Notes under the pieces: generated by a model
The model's input: the letters and a program-made list of their open reading frames with translations, nothing else
The model's database searches: none
What the model was told of the DNA's origin: nothing
Program-made: the position numbers and the translations under genes
Shown here: positions 9,965-18,120 of the stretch, piece by piece
How the letters are laid out: each line of letters opens with the position of its first letter
Numbering within the stretch: the first letter of the stretch is position 1
DNA from: Spirochaetota bacterium
GTDB lineage: Bacteria; Spirochaetota; Brevinematia; Brevinematales; Brevinemataceae
Length of the DNA stretch: 64,000 nucleotides
Assembly: GCA_030154445.1 (NCBI GenBank)
Contig: JAGUQW010000013.1
Span: 52,007 to 116,006, forward strand
Direction of reading: 5' to 3'

Positions 9965-10402
9965 TTAGTTATGTGTCCCTGTACTTCCAAAGCCACCATT
10001 TCCGCGTTCTGTTTTAGCAAGTTCTTTTACAATAGTAAAGTTGGCTTGTAATATAGGTGAAATAATTGCTTGAGCAATACGCATTTCTGGAGTTATCTCA
10101 AAATCAGCTCCACTTAAATTAAGTAATAATATTTTAATTTCTCCACGATAATCAGCATCTATAGTACCAGGTCCATTAGGGATCAGAAGCCCTTTTGATG
10201 CCAACCCACTGCGAGCACGAATTTGCATTTCGTAGCCACTAGGTATAGCTACAGATAATCCTGTAGGAATTATAGCGATCTGTCCATGAGGAATAGAGAT
10301 AGCTTGATCGAGTAAGGCGTAAATATCTGCTCCAGATGAATCTTTAGTTTGATATGTTGGTAATAAAGCTTTTGGATTCAATTTTTTTATTTCGATAATC
10401 AT
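9965..10402 (-). CDS. dut: Deoxyuridine 5'-triphosphate nucleotidohydrolase (dUTPase)
   Basis: 145 residues from the ATG at 10402, chosen because GGAG lies 5 bases before it; an upstream ATG at 10417 in frame has no good site. The enzyme converts dUTP to dUMP and pyrophosphate and keeps uracil out of DNA. All five trimeric dUTPase motifs are visible: DSSGADIYA (1), RSGLA (2), GTIDADYRGEI (3, with the catalytic Asp), RIAQAII (4) and RGNGGFGSTG (5, the C-terminal arm that closes over the substrate). Length matches bacterial Dut. It lies between obgE and the DinG-type helicase. Confidence 0.96.
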   Translation of the reverse strand: MIIEIKKLNPKALLPTYQTKDSSGADIYALLDQAISIPHGQIAIIPTGLSVAIPSGYEMQIRARSGLASKGLLIPNGPGTIDADYRGEIKILLLNLSGADFEITPEMRIAQAIISPILQANFTIVKELAKTERGNGGFGSTGTHN

Positions 10403-10466
10403 GAGGACTCCAGTCATTATTCTTTGTTATTATTATACTGTGAATTATCTTGAATTTGCAAATCTA

Positions 10467-12950
10467 TTAACGAGGTTTGCGTACATTAAAGAACTTTTCT
10501 ATTTTAGCTAAAATTTCATTAGGTGATAAATAAAGAGATTCTGATGGTTTTGCTGTTTGGATAAAATATTTGCCATAATATTTTGAAAATATTCTGCTAT
10601 CAAGTACTAGTAAAACACCTCTGTCTTTTTGAGAACGAATGAGTCTTCCTATTCCTTGTTTGTATTTAATTACAGCTCTAGGTATAGAATATTCAGAAAA
10701 AGGATTTTTCCCTTGAGCATTTAACAAACGAGAAATAGCTTGTGTTAGAGGATTAAAAGGATTATCAAATGGTAATTTATCAATAACAATAAAACGGAGA
10801 TGATCTCCTTGAACATCCACCCCTTCCCAAAAGCTTGAAGTACCAAATAACACGGTATAATCTTTGGATCTCATAGTATTGATAAGATAGTCACGAGAAT
10901 AATCCCCTTGTTTTAAAGGGTGTAATCCTATATTAGCAAATTCATCAGCTAAAACTCTAAATGCATTATCCATTGCTCTATAGGAAGTGAATAGTAATAA
11001 AGTGCCACCACCAACAGTAAGTACAGCTTGACGGACTAATTCTAATTTATCTTGTTCTTGTCGTGCAGGATTGAGATATTGCTCATTTACAACGAATATC
11101 TCCATTTGATTTTTATAGTCAAATGGACTTGCTAAAATCACATTATCTATTCTTTTTTCTTCGACATATTGTAGGCCAATTCCTTCAGAAAAGAAAGTGA
11201 ATGTTTTGTTAATAGACAAAGTAGCAGAACTAAAAATAATAAAATCTTTGGGTCTAAAGATATGTCGTGTTAAATAATCGTCTACAGAGGCTGGACCAGC
11301 CGAAAATATAATAGCATTATTCGTGAATTCCATTTGTTTAACCGCTATGGTATCAGCATCGAGATTATTGAATATTTTTTCAAAAGTTTGTCTCATAGTA
11401 TGAAGAGCATTGTTATGAAGATCTACTACACGAAGAATTTCTATGACACGATTTTCAGGAATAATCTCTTGAGTTCTTTCAATCAGTTTGGTGAGATGAG
11501 CTTCTAATAATCTAATTTCATCAAATAATAATGATAAAATCTGCTTTGCTGTTTGCCAATGAGGTTGATTGAAAAGTTCTTGATTGATTTCTGTAGATAA
11601 TTCTACATGCTCTTGTAATAAATTTCTAAATTTTTGTTCTCTTTCTTTTAAGCTAGCTGTGATAGAAAGTACTTCTACAGAACTTTTATGAAATAGCTCT
11701 GATAATTCAGAGGATCTGTCTAAAGTAGATCTATCACGGAGCAAGCTTAATTGTCCAAAAAATTTATCTCCTTTTTGTCTATAAAGACGAGATAATCTCC
11801 ACAAAATAGAACCAAAAGAAAAAGATTCTGCCATAGCATTGAGAGTGATCATAGATAAACTATGAGCCTCGTCCAAGACAAGACCAGAAAAATGAGGAAT
11901 AGTGGGCATAAAACCTTGTTCATCATCTATCGCAGCTAATAATAACGCATGATTTCCTATCAAAATATGAGAGGCTTCTGCAACCATTCTAGCTTTGTAA
12001 TAAAAACAATCTGTATAAAAAGGGCATTCTTTACGAGGACAATTAGGGGTAGAAGCAGAGAGCTCTTCCCATAATTCTGGAGATATTTTTTCGGGAATTT
12101 CTGAACGAAGACCTTGTTCTGTATTTTTTGACCAAATATTAATAATATTCAATTGATTCTTAATACTATTAGGATTATCAAAAAGAGAAATAGCTTTGTC
12201 AAATTCTGTTTGGAATTCGTGTAATGCTTTGGGACAGAGATAATTTGATCTTCCTACTAAAACAGCAAATCTTGGTTTGATACCTGTAATTCTTTCGACA
12301 ATGGTAGATACTAATTCTGCATCTTTTTGAGCAATCTGATTTTGAAGATTGATTGTATGTGTTGTAACAAAAACACGCTTATCAGATTGTACTGCCCATA
12401 TTGTAGTAGGAATAAGGTAAGCTAAAGATTTCCCAGTTCCAGTTCCAGCTTCTGCCATAAGAATCTGATCATCATTAATAGCTTTGATTATTTTTTGAAC
12501 AAGCATTTCTTGAGCTTTTCTTTCTTCGTAAGTTCCTATCACTTCTGCAAGAATACCATCTTTTTGAAAAATAGAAAGTATTTGTTTTTCTTGTAGAAAT
12601 ATACGAGGTTTAGGTTTGTAAACAATATTAACTTCAGAACAATCATTGTTGATAATATAAAATCCTAGCTTTTTGGTCGCCAATAAAGATGCTATATTAA
12701 TATCAGGGTTAGAGGCTCGGAGATCTCCTGAAGGATGGTTGTGAATAACAAGATCCCCTTTAAGACCATCAGCGAGAGGAGCTGGAACGGCTTGATCATT
12801 ACCAAATGCTATGGCTTCAAATTCGGATACAATACCACTTCTATCTACCCAAGCAACAAAAAAAACTTCACTACCATGATGATTTTGGATAATAGTAGAC
12901 ATTTCGGAGATGACTTGCGGATGAAAAAGTTCAGCGGTAGTTTTGTGCAA
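10467..12950 (-). CDS. Fusion of RadC-like JAB domain with DinG/XPD-type helicase
   Basis: 827 residues. Residues 1 to about 125 form a JAB/MPN fold like that of RadC, with the metal motif HNHPSGDLRASNPDI and an upstream Glu. The rest is a superfamily 2 DinG/XPD helicase: Walker A AEAGTGTGKS, a four-cysteine Fe-S cluster site (YLCP about residue 237, then CPRKECPFYTDC), the DEAH box LDEAHSL, and helicase C motifs including GTSSFWEGVDV and QGIGRLIRS. DinG unwinds 5'-3' and resolves R-loops and forks. The JAB domain could be a DNA-repair metalloprotease or nuclease-like module; its activity is unknown. An AAGGAG site precedes the ATG. Domain calls are firm; the combined role is inference. Confidence 0.9.
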   Translation of the reverse strand: MHKTTAELFHPQVISEMSTIIQNHHGSEVFFVAWVDRSGIVSEFEAIAFGNDQAVPAPLADGLKGDLVIHNHPSGDLRASNPDINIASLLATKKLGFYIINNDCSEVNIVYKPKPRIFLQEKQILSIFQKDGILAEVIGTYEERKAQEMLVQKIIKAINDDQILMAEAGTGTGKSLAYLIPTTIWAVQSDKRVFVTTHTINLQNQIAQKDAELVSTIVERITGIKPRFAVLVGRSNYLCPKALHEFQTEFDKAISLFDNPNSIKNQLNIINIWSKNTEQGLRSEIPEKISPELWEELSASTPNCPRKECPFYTDCFYYKARMVAEASHILIGNHALLLAAIDDEQGFMPTIPHFSGLVLDEAHSLSMITLNAMAESFSFGSILWRLSRLYRQKGDKFFGQLSLLRDRSTLDRSSELSELFHKSSVEVLSITASLKEREQKFRNLLQEHVELSTEINQELFNQPHWQTAKQILSLLFDEIRLLEAHLTKLIERTQEIIPENRVIEILRVVDLHNNALHTMRQTFEKIFNNLDADTIAVKQMEFTNNAIIFSAGPASVDDYLTRHIFRPKDFIIFSSATLSINKTFTFFSEGIGLQYVEEKRIDNVILASPFDYKNQMEIFVVNEQYLNPARQEQDKLELVRQAVLTVGGGTLLLFTSYRAMDNAFRVLADEFANIGLHPLKQGDYSRDYLINTMRSKDYTVLFGTSSFWEGVDVQGDHLRFIVIDKLPFDNPFNPLTQAISRLLNAQGKNPFSEYSIPRAVIKYKQGIGRLIRSQKDRGVLLVLDSRIFSKYYGKYFIQTAKPSESLYLSPNEILAKIEKFFNVRKPR

Positions 12951-12976
12951 AAAAAGCTCCTTGTTATTGCACTCAG

Positions 12977-12995
12977 TATAGATTTTATATCTATA
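12977..12995. promoter_or_regulatory. Perfect inverted repeat upstream of the JAB-DinG gene
   Basis: Seven-base arms TATAGAT and ATCTATA are separated by five bases, 27 bases before the start codon of the helicase. The position fits an operator for a dimeric repressor, but AT-rich palindromes arise easily here, so this is only a candidate. Confidence 0.35.
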
Positions 12996-13076
12996 TATTT
13001 TGAAAAATTTGAACTATTATTTCACACTATATTAGTAATGATAGTTTGTTAGGATTTTTCTTATTATTAACTATAT

Positions 13077-14321
13077 TTATAATTGATTTGCAAGTTCTTG
13101 TGCAAATTTCAAAGTAAGGAGTGAAGCTTCATTTAACATATCTGTAGAAATATTTAATTTATTGATTTGAGGTATTAATTGAGCATAATCTTGTGTTTCT
13201 AAGTGTTTAATACTCTGTAAAAATTCACCTAAAGAACCTTCATGAGTAATAATTGCTTTTGAAATAGTAGGAGATAAATGTAATTGTTGAAGAATATGAT
13301 CCATAGGAACATGAAGTAAAGTATCTGATAGTGATAATAAACCTACAAGGAAAGCTTCATCTTTGAGAGATTTAGAAGCATTAGGCGTAGATTGGGTAAG
13401 AAAATATTCCATAAGTTTCCCTCTTTGGGTAGCAAGAAGAAAAAGAGGATCGTCTTTGATTTTTTGGTTAGGATCTGTTTGACTTTTTTGAGAATATAAT
13501 AATAATAATAACCATTGAGTAAACGCTTTTTTCCCAAGAAGAGCAATAGCTTGTTTAATAGAAGTAATTTCTTGTATAGTAGCAACACTAGCTGAATTAA
13601 CAACTTTGAGAAGAGAAATAATAAGTTTAGGATATAGTTTCATTGTTTGTTCTATTTCAAGAATATCAGCATCTTGTTGTAATAATTTGATGACAGCAAA
13701 AACACCTTGTATAGAAGGAGCTATATTGTGACTTTCTAAAATAACAGGTTTGGTAAAAAAGAATCCTTGAAAATATTGATATCCAAGTGAATTACAAAGT
13801 TGAAACATTTCTTCTGTTTCTACTTTTTCTGCAAGTAGTATAATATTAAAAGGTTTCAAAAGTGCTGTTTTTTTCTCAAGATCTTCAAGATTAGTATCTA
13901 GTACATCAACTTTAACAATACTTACTTCATTAAGAATAGGTCTCCAATGTTCAATTTGTTCTTCATTAATGATAAAATCATCTAAAGCAAAAATATAATC
14001 TTTTTTCTTAAACTTCTTTATTAAACTTAGCAGTTCTTCAGAAGGGTCTTGAGTTTCTAGAATTTCAATAACAAATCGATTTGGAGGGATAATATCTAAC
14101 AATCCTTTTCTTAAGATATCTATACCTATATTAATAAAACCTTTTTTTTGACCAAGAATATTATCAATAGACATTATTGATAAAGTAGTAGTAATAACAT
14201 TAGCTGTAGCTTCTGTATCCGAATTAATCGGAGAGTTATCTGTAGATCGAAATAATAATTCATAAGCAATAACATTTTGATTTCGATCCAAAATTGATTG
14301 ACGACCTAATAAAATATTCAT
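13077..14321 (-). CDS. EAL-HDOD two-domain signalling protein (YuxH type)
   Basis: 414 residues. The N-terminal EAL domain (about 1-200) starts with GRQSILDRNQNVIAYELLFR. Many residues of the c-di-GMP phosphodiesterase site persist: the first Glu (in ELL), FINI, FVIEIL, ALDDF, VKVD, LLAEKVET and FQGFFF. The C-terminal HDOD domain (about 205-400) contains LLKVVNSAS and SIKQAIALLGKKAF and lacks HD catalytic pairs. YuxH-like proteins act in signalling, possibly sensing or degrading c-di-GMP; whether this one is catalytic cannot be told. It is a single gene with its own consensus promoter and divergent from the 14514 cluster. Confidence 0.88.
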   Translation of the reverse strand: MNILLGRQSILDRNQNVIAYELLFRSTDNSPINSDTEATANVITTTLSIMSIDNILGQKKGFINIGIDILRKGLLDIIPPNRFVIEILETQDPSEELLSLIKKFKKKDYIFALDDFIINEEQIEHWRPILNEVSIVKVDVLDTNLEDLEKKTALLKPFNIILLAEKVETEEMFQLCNSLGYQYFQGFFFTKPVILESHNIAPSIQGVFAVIKLLQQDADILEIEQTMKLYPKLIISLLKVVNSASVATIQEITSIKQAIALLGKKAFTQWLLLLLYSQKSQTDPNQKIKDDPLFLLATQRGKLMEYFLTQSTPNASKSLKDEAFLVGLLSLSDTLLHVPMDHILQQLHLSPTISKAIITHEGSLGEFLQSIKHLETQDYAQLIPQINKLNISTDMLNEASLLTLKFAQELANQL

Positions 14322-14372
14322 AATATTTTTTACTCCACAATAAATAAAATTTTAAATAATTTCTATTTAGGT

Positions 14373-14401
14373 ATTATACGATAAAATATCAATTTTTTCA
14401 A
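14373..14401 (-). promoter_or_regulatory. Sigma70-type promoter of the EAL-HDOD gene
   Basis: On the minus strand TTGAAA (14401-14396) is followed after 17 bases by TATAAT (14378-14373). Transcription would start about 45 bases before the ATG at 14321. Confidence 0.7.
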
Positions 14402-14513
14402 GAAAATAATAATACTATCTACTAATTTTTTGTTATTAAGTTTTTAATAATAAGTACGATATTACTTGATGAGGCTAATTAATTTATTAGAATTAATAAA
14501 AGGTGAATTTATA

Positions 14514-14972
14514 ATGAAATCAAAAATATTTTTATCAGTAATATATATTGGTGTTATTTGGTTGGTAGGGATTTTTATTTTTGGAAAATCTGGTGTTATT
14601 GATAATATGTACCAAGCTAAAGAGACAATACGTTTGACAGAAATCTTGTGGCAATCCAAAAACGAATTAGAAAGTATGACAAGAGAAATTCATCATTTGT
14701 CTTCTATGCAAGAGCCTACACAAGCTTTTCTAATAGAACAGGGACGAAAAACAAAAGAAATTATCGTTTTCAAAATGAATACAATAAGTAATTCTTCAGA
14801 ACAAGAAACTTCATCTATTTTAAAGGAACAACTTTTGTTTTTTCAAAGTATTAGTATAGCATTAATTATTATAGTGTTGGGTTGTTTTGGTATTTATATA
14901 ATAGCTTATGTTAATAAGACAAAAATAATTAAAGAACTAAATATAGAATCTAAAGAAGGAAAGAAGATATGA
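14514..14972 (+). CDS. Small membrane protein, FtsB/DivIC-like layout
   Basis: 152 residues from the ATG at 14514, which has AAAGGTGA 7 bases upstream; an earlier TTG frame start at 14466 lacks a site. A transmembrane helix (residues 4-25) is followed by a heptad-like coiled coil (about 28-75, MYQAKETIRLTEILWQSKNE), a polar stretch, a second membrane helix (about 113-137) and a short basic tail. The N-terminal half resembles septum-formation initiators, but the second membrane helix is not typical, so I do not name it. It overlaps the next gene by ATGA and starts a three-gene envelope cluster. Confidence 0.6.
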   Translation: MKSKIFLSVIYIGVIWLVGIFIFGKSGVIDNMYQAKETIRLTEILWQSKNELESMTREIHHLSSMQEPTQAFLIEQGRKTKEIIVFKMNTISNSSEQETSSILKEQLLFFQSISIALIIIVLGCFGIYIIAYVNKTKIIKELNIESKEGKKI

Positions 14973-15997
14973 TATTTTATAAACTCACTCGGTACTGCTG
15001 TTTTTTGATCTTGTTAATGATAACTGGGCTTTATTTTTTTAAATCTATGAAAATACCATATCTTTCTAATTTGTATACCGGAATAGATCAAGTATATACA
15101 AATATTCTTCATGATTTTAAAGATGAAACAGATATAGATATAGAAACTTTAATTACACAGAGTTCTTTGGATTTGTTAAAAGAACCACAAATGATCATTA
15201 ATAATTTTTTTAATGATATTTCTACAGAATATGCCTTAGGTGAATCAATAAAAAGAAATCATGAGGATTTGGTGTATCTTATTAGTGAATACTTACAACA
15301 TTATAAATATTTTAGAGATTTTGTTGTTTATCAAGACGAAATAATGGTTTATAAATATAAGCAATTGTATTCACTATCTGTTATTGAGTTTGAATACGAA
15401 AAAAAGCTGAGGGATACTACAAATGTAATTGTTAAATTTGTATTTGATTTAGCAATGCTTCAGGCTGAGTTGAATAAAATAGATACTAGTATGTATGTAT
15501 TATACAATGATACTATTTTATACAGCCAAAAAATTCAAAGCTTAGCGTCAGAAGATATAAAAAAATATATTAAACCTTATCAAGATTCTGATAAACCACA
15601 AACGTATGCCAATGAATCTAAAGGATTGTATATTAATACAATAACTGAAAACTTAAAATATCCTCTTACTATATTTATAGTAGATAAAAAAAGTGATTTC
15701 AATATTGGATATCTAGTTCAATTTTTATTTATACTCCTTTTTCCTGTATTGTTTATTTTATTGATTATATTGGATCAAATTATTTATCATAAAATCAAAA
15801 ATTTAGAAAATAATAAAATTTATAATAATAGTTTAAAAAATATGACAGCAAATAATTTTGAAGATGAAAATTCTTTAGAGTGGATAGATCAATGGGTTGA
15901 GCTAGAAGATATAGTAATAAAAGATGTTAGAGCAAAAGATACAGCTCATATTAATCATGTTAATTTTACTAAAAATATAAAAAATAATAAGGAATAA
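14969..15997 (+). CDS. Unknown membrane protein with large extracytoplasmic domain
   Basis: 342 residues. An N-terminal membrane helix (about 6-25, CCFLILLMITGLYFF) leads into a roughly 220-residue helical extracytoplasmic domain, then a second membrane helix (about 247-270, FLFILLFPVLFILLIILDQI) and an acidic cytoplasmic tail of about 70 residues ending in SLEWIDQWVELEDIVI. The architecture resembles sensor proteins (double-Cache or chemoreceptor-like), but no HAMP or signalling domain follows. Its start overlaps the previous gene (ATGA). I recognise no family. Confidence 0.6.
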   Translation: MIFYKLTRYCCFLILLMITGLYFFKSMKIPYLSNLYTGIDQVYTNILHDFKDETDIDIETLITQSSLDLLKEPQMIINNFFNDISTEYALGESIKRNHEDLVYLISEYLQHYKYFRDFVVYQDEIMVYKYKQLYSLSVIEFEYEKKLRDTTNVIVKFVFDLAMLQAELNKIDTSMYVLYNDTILYSQKIQSLASEDIKKYIKPYQDSDKPQTYANESKGLYINTITENLKYPLTIFIVDKKSDFNIGYLVQFLFILLFPVLFILLIILDQIIYHKIKNLENNKIYNNSLKNMTANNFEDENSLEWIDQWVELEDIVIKDVRAKDTAHINHVNFTKNIKNNKE

Positions 15998-16000
15998 TAA

Positions 16001-16765
16001 ATGAATTATAAACTCTCACTTATTTTTTTCTTATTTATTTCATTTTTTTTATTTGATATAAAAAACTATAGTAAAGTGATTTCTTGGTCTTTTTCTAACA
16101 CACCTTCACTATTACTCACTGACAAAATCGGAGTGATAGAATCTAATATGTCTTTTGTTGTAGATACAAATAATATGACAAATAGAATTAGAGTTGAAGA
16201 TATAATATTAGATCAAGAATATCGATTTATTTCACTATTTACTCGATTTAATAAGACACATTTTTCATCTTTTATCAACATAAAAGTTTATGATGTTTTT
16301 ACAGATAATCAATTATTAGAATTTGATTTTTATGAACCAGAATTTAAATCTATTAGCAGTATGCAAATTGATACGGAACGAGTTTATTTGATTATTGAAT
16401 TAAATGGTGATGATATAGAATTGAGATCAGTTGGTATGGAGATGGTCAAACAAGATATTATTACAGAGAGTAATTTCACATTAAGTAGTAACTTATTAGA
16501 TGCAAAAAAAGATAATTTGGAAATTAGAGTTATCTTTACTAAAGCTGTAGAGGTTACATTATTGATTTATAATAAAAATGGTGATATTTGTAAAGAAATA
16601 TTAATGAAAAAAATATTAGATCCAGGAGCTTATGTATTTGCTATGGATCCTCAAGAATTATCATTTGATTATTTATCAGATAAAACTTATTATGTTTGGC
16701 TTAAAGCTGAGAACCTCTTATCCAAACCTGTAGAATTTATTAAAAATTTCCAAGTAATTCCATAG
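16001..16765 (+). CDS. Exported protein of unknown function with FlgD-like Ig end
   Basis: 254 residues. A signal peptide or membrane anchor (residues 3-20, LSLIFFLFISFFLFDI) precedes a beta-rich body. The last 80 residues read like a FlgD-type immunoglobulin-like fold (VTLLIYNKNGDI, then LDPGAYVFAMDPQE and YYVWLKAEN). It begins 3 bases after the upstream stop with AAGGAA as ribosome site and ends 7 bases before the recombinase gene, so five genes from 14514 on may form one transcript. Family assignment is weak; export is well supported. Confidence 0.55.
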   Translation: MNYKLSLIFFLFISFFLFDIKNYSKVISWSFSNTPSLLLTDKIGVIESNMSFVVDTNNMTNRIRVEDIILDQEYRFISLFTRFNKTHFSSFINIKVYDVFTDNQLLEFDFYEPEFKSISSMQIDTERVYLIIELNGDDIELRSVGMEMVKQDIITESNFTLSSNLLDAKKDNLEIRVIFTKAVEVTLLIYNKNGDICKEILMKKILDPGAYVFAMDPQELSFDYLSDKTYYVWLKAENLLSKPVEFIKNFQVIP

Positions 16766-16772
16766 AGTTTTT

Positions 16773-17672
16773 ATGTTACAAAAAGAAAATCAATATATAA
16801 GACATTTTTTAGATGTGTTAATTTATGAAAAACAATATTCTTCAAATACGCTTAAAGCATATCAAACAGATATCGAATCATTTGTTCAGTTTTCGATTCA
16901 TCATGATTTTTCTTGGATTGAAGCATCGCCTTGTCATATTTCATCATGGTTAGAATTCCTAAGTAAATTAAAATTATCACCCAAATCTATTGCTAGAAAA
17001 TTAAGTTCTCTTCGGAGTTTATTTATATTTTTGATAAAAAGTAATATAATTGATAAGAATCCTTTTGTTTTATTTTCTTCTCCCAAATTAAAAAAAACTA
17101 TTCCTACTACTTTAAGTCAAATAGAAATATTTGAAATATTTCATAATATGCCTATACAAAATGTTTTAGAGCGAAGAAATAAAGCTATGTTAATACTGAT
17201 GTACGCTACGGGGATTCGATCTGAAGAATTATGTTCCTTACAACATTCAGATGTTAAATTGAGTAATAATACGATTAAAGTATTAGGCAAAGGAAAAAAA
17301 GAACGAATAGTCCCTTTGATTCCAAAGGCTAGTGAAATAATAGAATCGTGGTTAGAAGACAGAAAAATATTGAATCAAAATTTGTCTAGTTCTCTATTTT
17401 TATCAAAAAATGGACATAAACTGACAACAGCAATGATTAGAAAAATTGTTCAAAATTTTTCCTCAATGATCCCAAGTACCATAGCGAAAACTTTTCATGC
17501 TCATGCGTTTCGTTATACTTTTGCGACGCATCTTTTAGAGAATCAAGCCAATTTAAGACATATTCAAGAATTATTGGGGCATGCAAGTTTATCTGTTACG
17601 CAAAATTACACTACAATATCAATCACTAATTTACAAAAAAAATTCAAGCAATTTCACCCTAGAGCAAAATGA
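16773..17672 (+). CDS. Tyrosine recombinase, XerC/XerD family
   Basis: 299 residues. N-terminal SAM-like core-binding domain (residues 1-90, YSSNTLKAYQTDIESFVQF) and C-terminal catalytic domain. All catalytic residues are visible: Arg in TGIRSEEL (about 148), Lys in GKGKKERIVPL, HxxR in HAFRYTFATHLL, His in LLGHASLSVTQ and the nucleophile Tyr in QNYTTIS. Length and spacing match the chromosome-dimer resolvases acting at dif with FtsK, which is encoded earlier in this window. XerC and XerD cannot be told apart from one sequence. No flanking repeats or integrase cargo suggest a mobile element. Confidence 0.92.
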   Translation: MLQKENQYIRHFLDVLIYEKQYSSNTLKAYQTDIESFVQFSIHHDFSWIEASPCHISSWLEFLSKLKLSPKSIARKLSSLRSLFIFLIKSNIIDKNPFVLFSSPKLKKTIPTTLSQIEIFEIFHNMPIQNVLERRNKAMLILMYATGIRSEELCSLQHSDVKLSNNTIKVLGKGKKERIVPLIPKASEIIESWLEDRKILNQNLSSSLFLSKNGHKLTTAMIRKIVQNFSSMIPSTIAKTFHAHAFRYTFATHLLENQANLRHIQELLGHASLSVTQNYTTISITNLQKKFKQFHPRAK

Positions 17673-17691
17673 TAAATGCGTATATATGGGC

Positions 17692-17719
17692 TTGACTTTT
17701 ATAATATATATAGTATAAT
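17692..17719 (+). promoter_or_regulatory. Sigma70-type promoter of the STAS gene
   Basis: TTGACT (17692-17697), a 16-base spacer and TATAAT (17714-17719) lie 47 bases before the TTG start of the anti-sigma-antagonist gene, within a very AT-rich stretch. AAAGGAG at 17753 is the ribosome site. Confidence 0.75.
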
Positions 17720-17765
17720 ATATATATAGATATAAGTATATTACAATATATCAAAGGAGTCCGTT

Positions 17766-18092
17766 TTGAAATACAAAAACTCACGCCATGGACAATATAG
17801 TGTCATCAAAGTTGAGGGAAATTTAGTTAATGACCCTGTTGCAAATGAATTTAAACAAGTAATCTATGATTTAATGGATAAAGGTGAGAAATATATTGCA
17901 ATTGATTGTTCAGAGATGCAATTTATTGGTAGCTCTGGAATTGGAAAATTGCTGTTAGCTTACAAACGAATTACGGATCTTGGTGGTAAAATAGCTGTCG
18001 TGTACTTGCATCCAGAAATGAAAGATTTATTTATTGCATTTAAACTGCAAGAATTTATTTCTATTTGTGATTCTTTGGATGAATTAGTATAG
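17766..18092 (+). CDS. STAS-domain anti-sigma factor antagonist
   Basis: 108 residues, starting at TTG with a strong AAAGGAG 6 bases upstream. The single STAS domain shows YSVIKVEGNL, then IAIDCSEMQFIGSSGIGKLL, where the first or second Ser of the GSSG loop is the usual phosphorylation site, as in SpoIIAA and RsbV. In partner switching the unphosphorylated protein binds an anti-sigma kinase and frees its target. The next gene encodes both a PP2C phosphatase and a kinase-type HATPase domain, which makes them an obvious functional pair. Confidence 0.93.
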   Translation: MKYKNSRHGQYSVIKVEGNLVNDPVANEFKQVIYDLMDKGEKYIAIDCSEMQFIGSSGIGKLLLAYKRITDLGGKIAVVYLHPEMKDLFIAFKLQEFISICDSLDELV

Positions 18093-18120
18093 TTTTACTT
18101 AAGATATATTTGGAATTTTT

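Noticed and set aside
16773..17672. Integrase of a mobile element
   Set aside because: No attachment repeats, tRNA target, phage genes or shift in composition around it; it looks like a housekeeping Xer recombinase.
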